The notes under the pieces are model-generated. The model was not told the DNA's origin, did no database searches, and was given only the letters and a program-made list of their open reading frames with translations. The translations under genes and the position numbers were made by a program. Of a stretch of 9,068 bases of DNA, positions 1-6,357 are shown one piece after another (position 1 is the stretch's first letter; every line of letters begins with the position of its first letter). This stretch comes from Acidobacteriota bacterium (GTDB taxonomy: Bacteria > Acidobacteriota > Terriglobia > Acidoferrales > UBA7541): NCBI GenBank assembly GCA_019239815.1, contig JAFAZL010000349.1, positions 1-9,068 on the forward strand, written 5' to 3'.

Positions 1-29
1 CTAGACTAGTCCCCGAAGGCAGCGCACGA

Positions 30-857
30 ATGAGTGCAAAGTTTTTAGTACGCTTCGACGATATGTGTCCGACGATCAATTGGCCGCTCTGGCAGCAACT
101 CGAGCAGGTTATGATCGACGAGGATATCCGTCCAATTCTCGCGGTCGTCCCCGACAACATCGACACGGCTCTGCACGAAGGTGAGTACCACGAAAGATTC
201 TGGGACGTCGTGCGCGGCTGGCAAGCGCGTGGATGGGCCATCGGACTGCACGGATATCAGCATCGTTACGTCAATCGCAATGCCGGTATGGTCGGCTTGA
301 ACCACTATAGCGAGTTCGCTGGCGTTCCCCTCGTAGAACAGCGCGCCAAACTCATCAGCGGACTTGAAATTTTCAAGCGCGAAAGGATTCGGCCGGATTG
401 CTGGATCGCACCGGCTCACTCATTCGACGAAAATACGGTCAAGCTGCTCTCCGAATTGGGTGTAACCACGATCAGCGACGGTTTGTCGCTCTTCCCGCAT
501 CGCGACGCCAAGAACAAAAACGTCGTTTGGGTCCCGCAACAGTTGTGGCGATTCCGCTACGTTCCCTTCGGCGTCTGGACGATCTGCATCCATTCATGCG
601 ATCGGATGTACAAGGATCCGAACCACTTTCGCGAGCGCATCCGTTTGTTCCGAAAGTCGATTGTGACTTTGCCCGAAATCGTAGCCGCGTATTCCGATCG
701 TCGCGAGTCAGTCTCAGACGGCTTGTTTGGCGAATTGTGGCATCTTGCGATTCGCACCAAGGGTGCGATCTCGGGCCCTCGGCCGCGAGAGCACGAAATC
801 CTCGGCGAAACGAATCCGGAAACCGACGGTCCGCAACGCGTCAACGCAGCGCTCTAG
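30..857 (+). CDS. DUF2334-type polysaccharide deacetylase-like protein
   Basis: This 275-residue protein looks like a DUF2334 member of the NodB/polysaccharide deacetylase superfamily, metal-dependent enzymes that remove N- or O-acyl groups from sugars. The sequence shows an N-terminal RFDD motif (D10, D11), an HGYQH motif at 74-78 that fits the metal-binding H-x3-H, an APAHSFD segment with H130, and a late IHSCDR segment with H188. There is no signal peptide, so a cytoplasmic site is likely, perhaps on a lipid-linked or nucleotide-linked sugar. The ATG at 30 has a weak GAAGG at 15-19. The frame is open up to the window edge (from position 3), so an upstream start outside the window cannot be excluded, although the MSAKFLVRFDD beginning looks natural. 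The last ~40 residues are polar and probably disordered. The next gene, also a deacetylase, follows after 29 bases. The superfamily is fairly certain; the substrate is unknown. Confidence 0.8.
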   Translation: MSAKFLVRFDDMCPTINWPLWQQLEQVMIDEDIRPILAVVPDNIDTALHEGEYHERFWDVVRGWQARGWAIGLHGYQHRYVNRNAGMVGLNHYSEFAGVPLVEQRAKLISGLEIFKRERIRPDCWIAPAHSFDENTVKLLSELGVTTISDGLSLFPHRDAKNKNVVWVPQQLWRFRYVPFGVWTICIHSCDRMYKDPNHFRERIRLFRKSIVTLPEIVAAYSDRRESVSDGLFGELWHLAIRTKGAISGPRPREHEILGETNPETDGPQRVNAAL

Positions 858-886
858 CTTCAGTTTCCACTCGCAATTTTCCATTC

Positions 887-1942
887 ATGTCTGCAAACCA
901 GCATATTCCGCCATTTGGCGCTCTTGTGATCTCGCTCGACTTCGAGCTGCACTGGGGCGTCCGCGACAAGCGCTCGGTCAACGGGCCTTATCGCGAAAAC
1001 CTGCTGGGTGCGCGCCAGGCGATTCCTCAGATCCTCAATCTGTTCGAGGAATTTGGTATCGCTGCGACCTGGGCGACCGTCGGCTTTCTTTTCGCCAAGA
1101 ATCGCCAGGAGCGCGAAGAATTTTCGCCATCGCTTAGGCCGCAATACAAAAATGACAAGCTCGATGCATATTCCGAGCCAACCGGCGACAACGAAGACGA
1201 TGATCCGATGCACTATGGGTCCAGCTTGATCGCTCGCATTGCGAAAACTCCGAAGCAGGAAATCGCGACGCACACGTTTTCGCACTACTACTGCCAGGAG
1301 CCGGGTGAGACGCCGGAAGCATTCGCGGCCGACATTGCCAGCGCGATGGCCATCGGCCGCCGCTACGGTTTCAATATTCGCTCCATCGTTTTTCCGAGGA
1401 ATCAGTTTCGGTCTGGCTACGAAAGCGTTTTGAAGGAAGCGGGAATTACCTGCTATCGAGGCAACGAACCGAACTGGATGTATCGTCCGCGTCCGCGCGG
1501 TGAAGAGACGCTGGCTGTGCGCGCTCCGCGCCTGATCGACGGTTACATCTCGCTGTCGGGGCCAAAATACGTGCGCTGGGAAGAGATCGCGCAGCCCGGC
1601 GGCATGCATGACGTGCGAGCCAGCATGTTTCTGCGACCGTATTCGACACAGCGGAAAAGCCTCGAACCGATCCGTTTGCGGCGCATCGCCGGCGGCATCC
1701 GTGCAGCGGCGAAAAACCGCGGGATCCTTCATCTCTGGTGGCACCCGCACAACTTCGGCAAGAACATCCCGGAGAATCTTGAGTTTCTTCGCAGCGTGCT
1801 GAAAGTCTTCGCCGAGCAGCGGCAAATTCACGGTATGCAATCGCTTTCCATGATCGAAGTCGCATCGCTGGCGCCGACCCACTCCGCGGGCGAATCGGTA
1901 GCTCCGCGCGAAGTTCAGCCAGAGATGGAGCGCGTTTCATGA
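887..1942 (+). CDS. NodB-like polysaccharide deacetylase
   Basis: This 351-residue protein is a polysaccharide deacetylase of the NodB homology type, expected to hydrolyse acetyl groups from N-acetylhexosamine units. Visible motifs are SLDFE near the start (D18 as the likely catalytic base), THTFSH with H129 and H133 as metal ligands, the VFPRNQ segment that usually forms part of the groove, and LWWHPHN near the C-terminus (H286, H288). No signal peptide or membrane helix is seen, so it probably acts in the cytoplasm. The frame stays open back to an ATG at 398, but that part lies inside the upstream gene and reads as low-complexity basic sequence; homology-like sequence begins just after the ATG at 887. 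No clear Shine-Dalgarno precedes 887, so initiation may depend on the upstream gene. Its stop overlaps the next start (ATGA, 1939-1942). Its exact sugar substrate is not readable from the sequence. Confidence 0.85.
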   Translation: MSANQHIPPFGALVISLDFELHWGVRDKRSVNGPYRENLLGARQAIPQILNLFEEFGIAATWATVGFLFAKNRQEREEFSPSLRPQYKNDKLDAYSEPTGDNEDDDPMHYGSSLIARIAKTPKQEIATHTFSHYYCQEPGETPEAFAADIASAMAIGRRYGFNIRSIVFPRNQFRSGYESVLKEAGITCYRGNEPNWMYRPRPRGEETLAVRAPRLIDGYISLSGPKYVRWEEIAQPGGMHDVRASMFLRPYSTQRKSLEPIRLRRIAGGIRAAAKNRGILHLWWHPHNFGKNIPENLEFLRSVLKVFAEQRQIHGMQSLSMIEVASLAPTHSAGESVAPREVQPEMERVS

Positions 1943-4338
1943 TCGGCGTCACTCACATCATCGCGGGATTAGCTCCCGACGGCGCCGAACGAATGCTGCT
2001 TCGCCTGGTCTCCAGCATGGACGCGACGCGCTTCGAGAATGACGTGATTTCGCTTACCGACCTTGGCCCGATGACGGAGAAATTTCAGGCGGCTGGAATC
2101 CGAGTACGCGCGCTTGGCATGAGCCGCGGTAGCGCCAATCCGTACTACCTCGCGAAGCTCGCCGGCTGGCTGCGCAAATTGCCGTCACAGCAAATTATTC
2201 AGACGTGGATGTACCACGCCGATCTGGTAGGCGGACTGGCCGCGAAGCTTGCCGGGTGCACGGGTCTCGTCTGGAACATTCGCCACAGCGAACTGCATCC
2301 CGGCGTCGATAAGCGTCACACCATTTGGACGGCGAAGGCCTGCGCCGCTCTCTCGAACCGATTGCCGCGTCGCATCATTTGCGCCTCGGAAGCGTCACGC
2401 ATCTTCCACGAGAAGCTCGGCTACGCGCACGATCGCATGGAAGTTATCCCGAACGGATTCGATCTCGATCTCTTTCGGCCTGATGCGGAAGCACGCGAAG
2501 CAGTTCGCAGCGAGTTGGGAGTCGGCCCTTCAACCCTGCTGATCGGCTATGTCGCGCGCAAACACCCGGTGAAAGACCACCGCACTTTCTTCCAGGCCGC
2601 AGAGTTGGTCCACAAGCAATTCCCGGATGTGCGATTTGTCCTGTGCGGCGATGGCGCCACCCAACAAGACCCCGAAATGCGAGATTGGTCCGAAGCTGCC
2701 GGCGTCCGAGAAGCTTGCCTCTTCCTGGGCCGCCGGGATGACGTCCCGCGTGTCCTCAACGCGTTCGACATCGCGACGTCTAGTTCGACCAGCGAGGCCT
2801 TCCCGAACACACTGGCCGAAGCCATGGCCTGTGGAATCCCAGCCGTTGTTACCAACGTCGGCGATTCACGATCGATCCTCGGAGAAACCGGTTCTATCGT
2901 GCCGCCGAAGGATCCAAAGGCCCTCGCGCAAGCTTGGGGAGGTTTGATCCAGGCTGGCCCCGATCTTCGGGAGCGCCTCGGTGAAGCCGCCCGTACGCGT
3001 GTCCAGACTTACTTTGCAATGCCCCAGGTCGTTCATCGTTATGAGGCCCTATACACCGAAATCGCGGCCAGTCTATCGCCTAACAGCCTTAGCGCGCAGT
3101 CTGCCCAGGCGAGCCCCATTGTCGCCAATAGGGCGTCCCCGCCCTCGTCTGCCTCCCGGGCAAAACCTCGCATCCTCTTCGTCGATAACGACGTAAATAG
3201 CTTTTATTCCTATAGGATAGAGGTAGCGTTAGCAGCTCGCGACAGTGGTTTTGAGGTTCATGTGGCTGCCCCTGAGGGCAAAGCTGCCGAAATCCTTCGC
3301 TCTGAGGGGCTCCGATATCACGCTATCCCCATGACCCGCAGCGGGTTAGCCCCATGGAAAGAATTTTCCACTATTTCTAGTTTGTTTCGCCTGTACCGAC
3401 GGGTAAGACCGGATCTTGTGCATCACCTTCGGCTTAAACCCGTTCTTTACGGGGGTTTAGCAGCCTACGGGGCGAGAGTGCCAGCGGTCGTTGGATTGCT
3501 CACTGGTCTAGGGTACGTCTTTATTGCGGAGTCCCGCAGGGCTCGGGTGATGCGCGAGTTGGTCGTCTTTGGAAGCAAAGTAGCCTTCCGGCATGCCAAT
3601 CAGCGCATTGTTTTCCAGAACCCAGACGATCAAGGCGTGTTTATTCAAAACAGGATCCTGCCCGCGGCTCAGACCGTTTTGATCAAAGGCTCTGGTGTCG
3701 ACGTCAACACCTACGTCCCGACCCCCGAGCCCGAAGGCGTTCCCGTCGTCGTCCTTGCTTCCCGGATGCTGCGCGACAAGGGCGTGATTGAGTTCGTAGA
3801 GGCCGCCCGTGAGCTTCGCGACGCTGGCGTATCCGCCCGGTTCGTTCTCGTAGGCGACACCGATCCTGGCAATCCGACTGCGGTCAGCGCCGAGCAACTC
3901 CAGGCTTGGGCCGACGCGGGCGTCATCGAGTGGTGGGGCCACCGAAACGATATGCGCGAGGTCTTGTCACAGTCGAACATCGTTTGCCTTCCGTCCTTGC
4001 GCGAAGGCGTACCAAAGGTTCTCATTGAAGCAGCGGCCTGTGGCCGCGCCATCGTTACAACGGACGCCCCCGGCTGCCGCGAAATCGTGCGCGAAGGCGA
4101 AAACGGCCTGCTCGTACCGGTTCGCGATAGCAAAGCCCTTGCCGACGCCCTCCGGCTTTTGATTGAAAGCGCGCCTCTGCGTGCGCTGATGGCCGCCAAA
4201 GGCCGCGAGATCGCAGTCGACGAATTTTCCGTCGAGCGCGTAGTCAACGAGACGCTCGGCGTCTATCGCGAATTGCTCGCCGCCAGCGGCCCGCGAGGTT
4301 CGCAGCAACTCAATATCGTGGAGCAACAGGCTCGATGA
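1939..4338 (+). CDS. Tandem GT4 glycosyltransferase (two complete GT-B enzymes fused)
   Basis: This 799-residue protein is about twice the usual GT4 length and holds two full GT-B glycosyltransferases. Domain 1 (about 1-375) starts with the IIAGLAPDGAER segment typical of WbnK-like GT4 enzymes and carries the E-x7-E motif at E286-E294. A Ser/Ala/Pro-rich linker spans about 378-408. Domain 2 (about 409-790) resembles CapM/PglA-like GT4 enzymes, with RILFVDND at its start, a GLLTGLGYVF segment, and a second E-x7-E motif at E689-E697. Both sites therefore look intact. No ATG, GTG or TTG codon lies in frame in the linker at 3061-3180, so it is a true fusion rather than two genes. It probably adds two successive sugars to the lipid-linked oligosaccharide on the cytoplasmic face of the membrane. 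It is coupled by ATGA overlaps to both neighbours. Codon use changes sharply at about 3061-3660. Donor and acceptor sugars are unknown. Confidence 0.9.
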   Translation: MIGVTHIIAGLAPDGAERMLLRLVSSMDATRFENDVISLTDLGPMTEKFQAAGIRVRALGMSRGSANPYYLAKLAGWLRKLPSQQIIQTWMYHADLVGGLAAKLAGCTGLVWNIRHSELHPGVDKRHTIWTAKACAALSNRLPRRIICASEASRIFHEKLGYAHDRMEVIPNGFDLDLFRPDAEAREAVRSELGVGPSTLLIGYVARKHPVKDHRTFFQAAELVHKQFPDVRFVLCGDGATQQDPEMRDWSEAAGVREACLFLGRRDDVPRVLNAFDIATSSSTSEAFPNTLAEAMACGIPAVVTNVGDSRSILGETGSIVPPKDPKALAQAWGGLIQAGPDLRERLGEAARTRVQTYFAMPQVVHRYEALYTEIAASLSPNSLSAQSAQASPIVANRASPPSSASRAKPRILFVDNDVNSFYSYRIEVALAARDSGFEVHVAAPEGKAAEILRSEGLRYHAIPMTRSGLAPWKEFSTISSLFRLYRRVRPDLVHHLRLKPVLYGGLAAYGARVPAVVGLLTGLGYVFIAESRRARVMRELVVFGSKVAFRHANQRIVFQNPDDQGVFIQNRILPAAQTVLIKGSGVDVNTYVPTPEPEGVPVVVLASRMLRDKGVIEFVEAARELRDAGVSARFVLVGDTDPGNPTAVSAEQLQAWADAGVIEWWGHRNDMREVLSQSNIVCLPSLREGVPKVLIEAAACGRAIVTTDAPGCREIVREGENGLLVPVRDSKALADALRLLIESAPLRALMAAKGREIAVDEFSVERVVNETLGVYRELLAASGPRGSQQLNIVEQQAR
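3061..3660 (+). other. Segment of atypical codon use inside the double GT gene
   Basis: In this stretch the reading frame uses codons that the rest of the gene avoids. By hand count, TTA, CTA, ATA, AGA, AGG and GGG together occur 17 times in these 200 codons. They occur 3 times in the 374 codons before it and not at all in the 225 codons after it. The segment covers the end of domain 1, the linker and the N-terminal (acceptor-side) half of the second GT4 domain. The donor-binding half of that domain has the normal composition. This suggests a recombination patch from a donor with different codon use; edges are approximate to some tens of bases. Confidence 0.6.
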
Positions 4339-5039
4339 CGACCGAACCCACAAACAGCGGTGACAAAGCGAAGCGCGTTTTTGACTTCGTGCTTTCGCTG
4401 ATCGCGTTGATCGTACTCAGCCCGATCCTCCTGACTGTCGCGCTGATCATCAAGATCGGCTCGCCCGGTCCTGTTTTCTACCGCGGCCTGCGCATCGGCT
4501 TGAAGGGACGTCCCTTCCACATCTGCAAATTCCGCACGATGGTCATCGACGCCGAAAAGCTCGGCGGCTCGGCCACTGCCGAAGACGACCCGCGCATCAC
4601 GCCGATCGGCAAATTCCTGCGCCGCCACAAACTCGATGAGCTGCCGCAGTTCTTCAACGTCTTTTTCGGCGACATGAGCCTCGCCGGCCCGCGCCCTGAA
4701 GTCGCGAAGTACGTCGAGATGTACACCGAGGAAGAGCACGCCATCCTCGACCTGAAGCCCGGCATCACCGACTGGGCCTCCATTTGGAATTCCAACGAAG
4801 CCGCAGTTCTCGAAGGCAGCAAAGATCCCGAAAAGACCTACGAAGAACTGATCCGGCCCACGAAGCTCGCATTGCAGCTCTTTTACGCTCGCAATCACTC
4901 GCTGAGCATCGACATCAAGATCCTAGCCCATACGTTTTGCAAACTGCTGTTCAAAGACTGGACGCCGCGAGAGCTGCAATCTTACGGCAAGGTCAAGCTT
5001 TACAAAGTAGTATCGCAGTCACAGGTTTCGACGCAGTAG
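4335..5039 (+). CDS. Short polyprenyl-phosphate phosphoglycosyl transferase (bacterial sugar transferase, PglC/WcaJ-core type)
   Basis: This 234-residue protein belongs to the bacterial sugar transferase family (PF02397), which starts glycan assembly by moving a sugar-1-phosphate from a nucleotide sugar to undecaprenyl phosphate. One hydrophobic segment near residues 14-37 (ends ..SPILLTVALIIKIGSPGP) fits the re-entrant membrane helix of monotopic enzymes. Next come FRTMVIDAE, the region before the catalytic pair, then KLDELPQFFNV with the Asp-Glu dyad D101-E102, and LAGPRPE. It lacks the four-helix N-terminal domain of long WbaP/WcaJ enzymes, so it is of the compact PglC-like form. Its ATG overlaps the stop of the double glycosyltransferase gene (ATGA), which fits coupled synthesis of the initiating and extending enzymes. 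The sugar it transfers cannot be read from the sequence. The family call is very secure. Confidence 0.93.
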   Translation: MTTEPTNSGDKAKRVFDFVLSLIALIVLSPILLTVALIIKIGSPGPVFYRGLRIGLKGRPFHICKFRTMVIDAEKLGGSATAEDDPRITPIGKFLRRHKLDELPQFFNVFFGDMSLAGPRPEVAKYVEMYTEEEHAILDLKPGITDWASIWNSNEAAVLEGSKDPEKTYEELIRPTKLALQLFYARNHSLSIDIKILAHTFCKLLFKDWTPRELQSYGKVKLYKVVSQSQVSTQ

Positions 5040-5073
5040 ACGCACCGGTTTTCAGTTGTAAAGCATCAAATGT

Positions 5074-5114
5074 CGCAGATAACAGCGGGCCGTCCTCACC
5101 CGCAGACATCTGCG
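5074..5114 (+). promoter_or_regulatory. Two-step hairpin in the leader of the aminotransferase gene
   Basis: An outer stem CGCAGAT (5074-5080) pairs perfectly with ATCTGCG (5108-5114). A four-by-four internal loop follows, then an inner stem GCGGG (5085-5089) with CCCGC (5099-5103), closed by a 9-base loop. It ends 9 bases before the Shine-Dalgarno of the aminotransferase gene and lies in the only sizeable gap of the operon. There is no T-run after it, so a plain terminator is unlikely; a translation or mRNA-stability element is possible. A weak sigma-70-like pair (TTGTAA 5056-5061, GATAAC 5078-5083) overlaps it, so an internal promoter is an alternative. No known riboswitch is recognised. 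Confidence 0.4.
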
Positions 5115-5123
5115 CCAAACTCC

Positions 5124-5130
5124 AAAGGAG
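5124..5130 (+). promoter_or_regulatory. Strong ribosome binding site (AAAGGAG)
   Basis: AAAGGAG ends five bases before the ATG at 5136 and decides that start over the in-frame ATG at 5070. The earlier ATG has no such site, and the 22 extra residues it would add lie across the leader hairpin and look unlike an aminotransferase N-terminus. It is the best Shine-Dalgarno sequence in the window. Confidence 0.8.
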
Positions 5131-5135
5131 CAATC

Positions 5136-6353
5136 ATGTCTGCAAGTGAACGACGTGGGGAAAATGAACTGCCGGCGATCCATGGCGGGCAGCCGTTGTT
5201 TTCCCAGCGCTTCCGCTTTATCCGGCCGACTCTTCCGGCTCTGGACAGTGTTATAGGACAATATCGCTCGGCCTACGACAACGGCCTGATCACCAACGCG
5301 GATATCGTCGGAAAATTTGAAGCGGCGGTCGCGGAACGCCTCCAAGTTAAGCACTGCGTCGCCGTATCAAGCTGCACCAGCGGCTTGATGATGTCGCTGC
5401 GCGGCCTCGGCGTCACCGGCGAAGTCATCATCCCCAGCTTCACATTCTTCGCCACCGGCCACTCGGCTCGGTGGAATAACCTGACCCCAGTTTTCGCAGA
5501 CTGCGATCCCGACACCTGGAACGTCGACGTCAATGACGTCGAGCGCAAAATCACCGAGCGCACTCGCGCGCTGCTCATCGTTCACCTTTACGGAAATCCG
5601 GCCAACGTCGAAGCGCTCACCAAGATCGCCCAAAAGCACAACCTGAAGTTGATCTTCGACGGCGCCCACGCTTTCGGCAGCCAATATCGCGGCAAGCCCA
5701 TCGGCAGCTTCGGTGACGCCGAAGTCTTCTCGCTCTCGCCGACCAAGCTCCTCGTCGCTGGCGAAGGCGGCCTCGTCACCACCAACGACGCCTCACTCGC
5801 GAAAGCGATTCGCCTGATGCGCAACTACGGCGACGCCGGCGCCTACGACCCCGATTGGATCGGCATGAACGCCCGCATGTCGGAATTCAACGCCGCGCTC
5901 GGCCTCACCGGTCTCGCGGAAGTTGATGACCGCGTCCGCCGCCGCAATCAAATCGCGCGGATGTACGACGAACAACTCGCTTCCCTTCCGGGCCTTCGCT
6001 TCCAGAAGGTCGATCACCGCGACGTAAACACATTCAAGGACTACTCGATTCACGTCACGCCGGAAAAGTTTGGCATGACCCGCGACGAGCTCGCCGAAGG
6101 CCTGCTCGCCGAAAACATCGAGACCAAAAAATACTTCTATCCGCCGATGCACATGCAGACGCTCTACAAGCAGTTTCACAAGGCAGGTGGCCGCGATTTG
6201 AAGGTGACCGAAGAGGTCACTGGCGGTATCCTCAGCTTACCCATTTACGAGCTCCTGCCGGATTCCACAATTGAAAAGGTTTCGCTCGCGATTCGTCGTC
6301 TGGCAAATCATGCGGGCAGCCGCAAAGAAGTGTCGCTCTCGGGGAGGCAGTAG
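5136..6353 (+). CDS. DegT/DnrJ/EryC1/StrS family sugar aminotransferase
   Basis: This 405-residue protein is a PLP-dependent aminotransferase of the DegT/DnrJ/EryC1/StrS family, which transfers an amino group (usually from glutamate) to a keto-sugar nucleotide. Length is normal for the family. Visible are the SSCTSGLMMSL cofactor-phosphate region, PSFTFFATGHS, FDGAHAFGS with the PLP-ring aspartate D175 and H178, and SLSPTKLLVAGEGG with the Schiff-base lysine K204. The MRNYGD and MNARMSEFNAALGL segments are also typical. The start at 5136 is chosen for the AAAGGAG site. It follows the phosphoglycosyl transferase gene after 96 bases and precedes the SDR gene by four bases, so the last two genes are probably co-translated. 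It likely makes an amino-sugar for the glycan; whether at C-3 or C-4 of the sugar, and on which nucleotide, cannot be told. The family call is very secure. Confidence 0.93.
   Translation: MSASERRGENELPAIHGGQPLFSQRFRFIRPTLPALDSVIGQYRSAYDNGLITNADIVGKFEAAVAERLQVKHCVAVSSCTSGLMMSLRGLGVTGEVIIPSFTFFATGHSARWNNLTPVFADCDPDTWNVDVNDVERKITERTRALLIVHLYGNPANVEALTKIAQKHNLKLIFDGAHAFGSQYRGKPIGSFGDAEVFSLSPTKLLVAGEGGLVTTNDASLAKAIRLMRNYGDAGAYDPDWIGMNARMSEFNAALGLTGLAEVDDRVRRRNQIARMYDEQLASLPGLRFQKVDHRDVNTFKDYSIHVTPEKFGMTRDELAEGLLAENIETKKYFYPPMHMQTLYKQFHKAGGRDLKVTEEVTGGILSLPIYELLPDSTIEKVSLAIRRLANHAGSRKEVSLSGRQ
6341..6347 (+). promoter_or_regulatory. Ribosome binding site (GGGGAGG) within the end of the aminotransferase gene
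   Basis: GGGGAGG lies 10 bases before the ATG at 6358 and overlaps the last codons of the aminotransferase gene. It supports 6358 as the start of the SDR gene rather than the in-frame ATGs at 6271 and 6310, which are buried in the upstream coding region. Confidence 0.65.
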
Positions 6354-6357
6354 ACCA

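Noticed and set aside
1..29. Possible end of an upstream gene (TAG triplets at 2-4 and 7-9)
   Set aside because: Too little sequence is present to show that either stop belongs to a real gene.
398..886. Open frame extending the NodB-like deacetylase upstream to an ATG at 398
   Set aside because: It overlaps the upstream deacetylase in another frame and encodes Arg/Ser-rich sequence with no domain; recognisable deacetylase sequence starts at 887.
860..1882. Minus-strand open frame (340 codons) opposite the NodB-like deacetylase gene
   Set aside because: It mirrors a gene with clear motifs, is Arg-rich and shows no family features.
4263..4898. Minus-strand open frame (211 codons) opposite the phosphoglycosyl transferase gene
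   Set aside because: The sense frame has the full PF02397 motif set; the antisense product shows no recognisable domain.
885..5145. Shared 12-base string TCATGTCTGCAA at two gene starts (885-896 and 5134-5145)
   Set aside because: Both encode Met-Ser-Ala starts; the match is short, the flanks do not agree, and it is most simply chance or a favoured start context.
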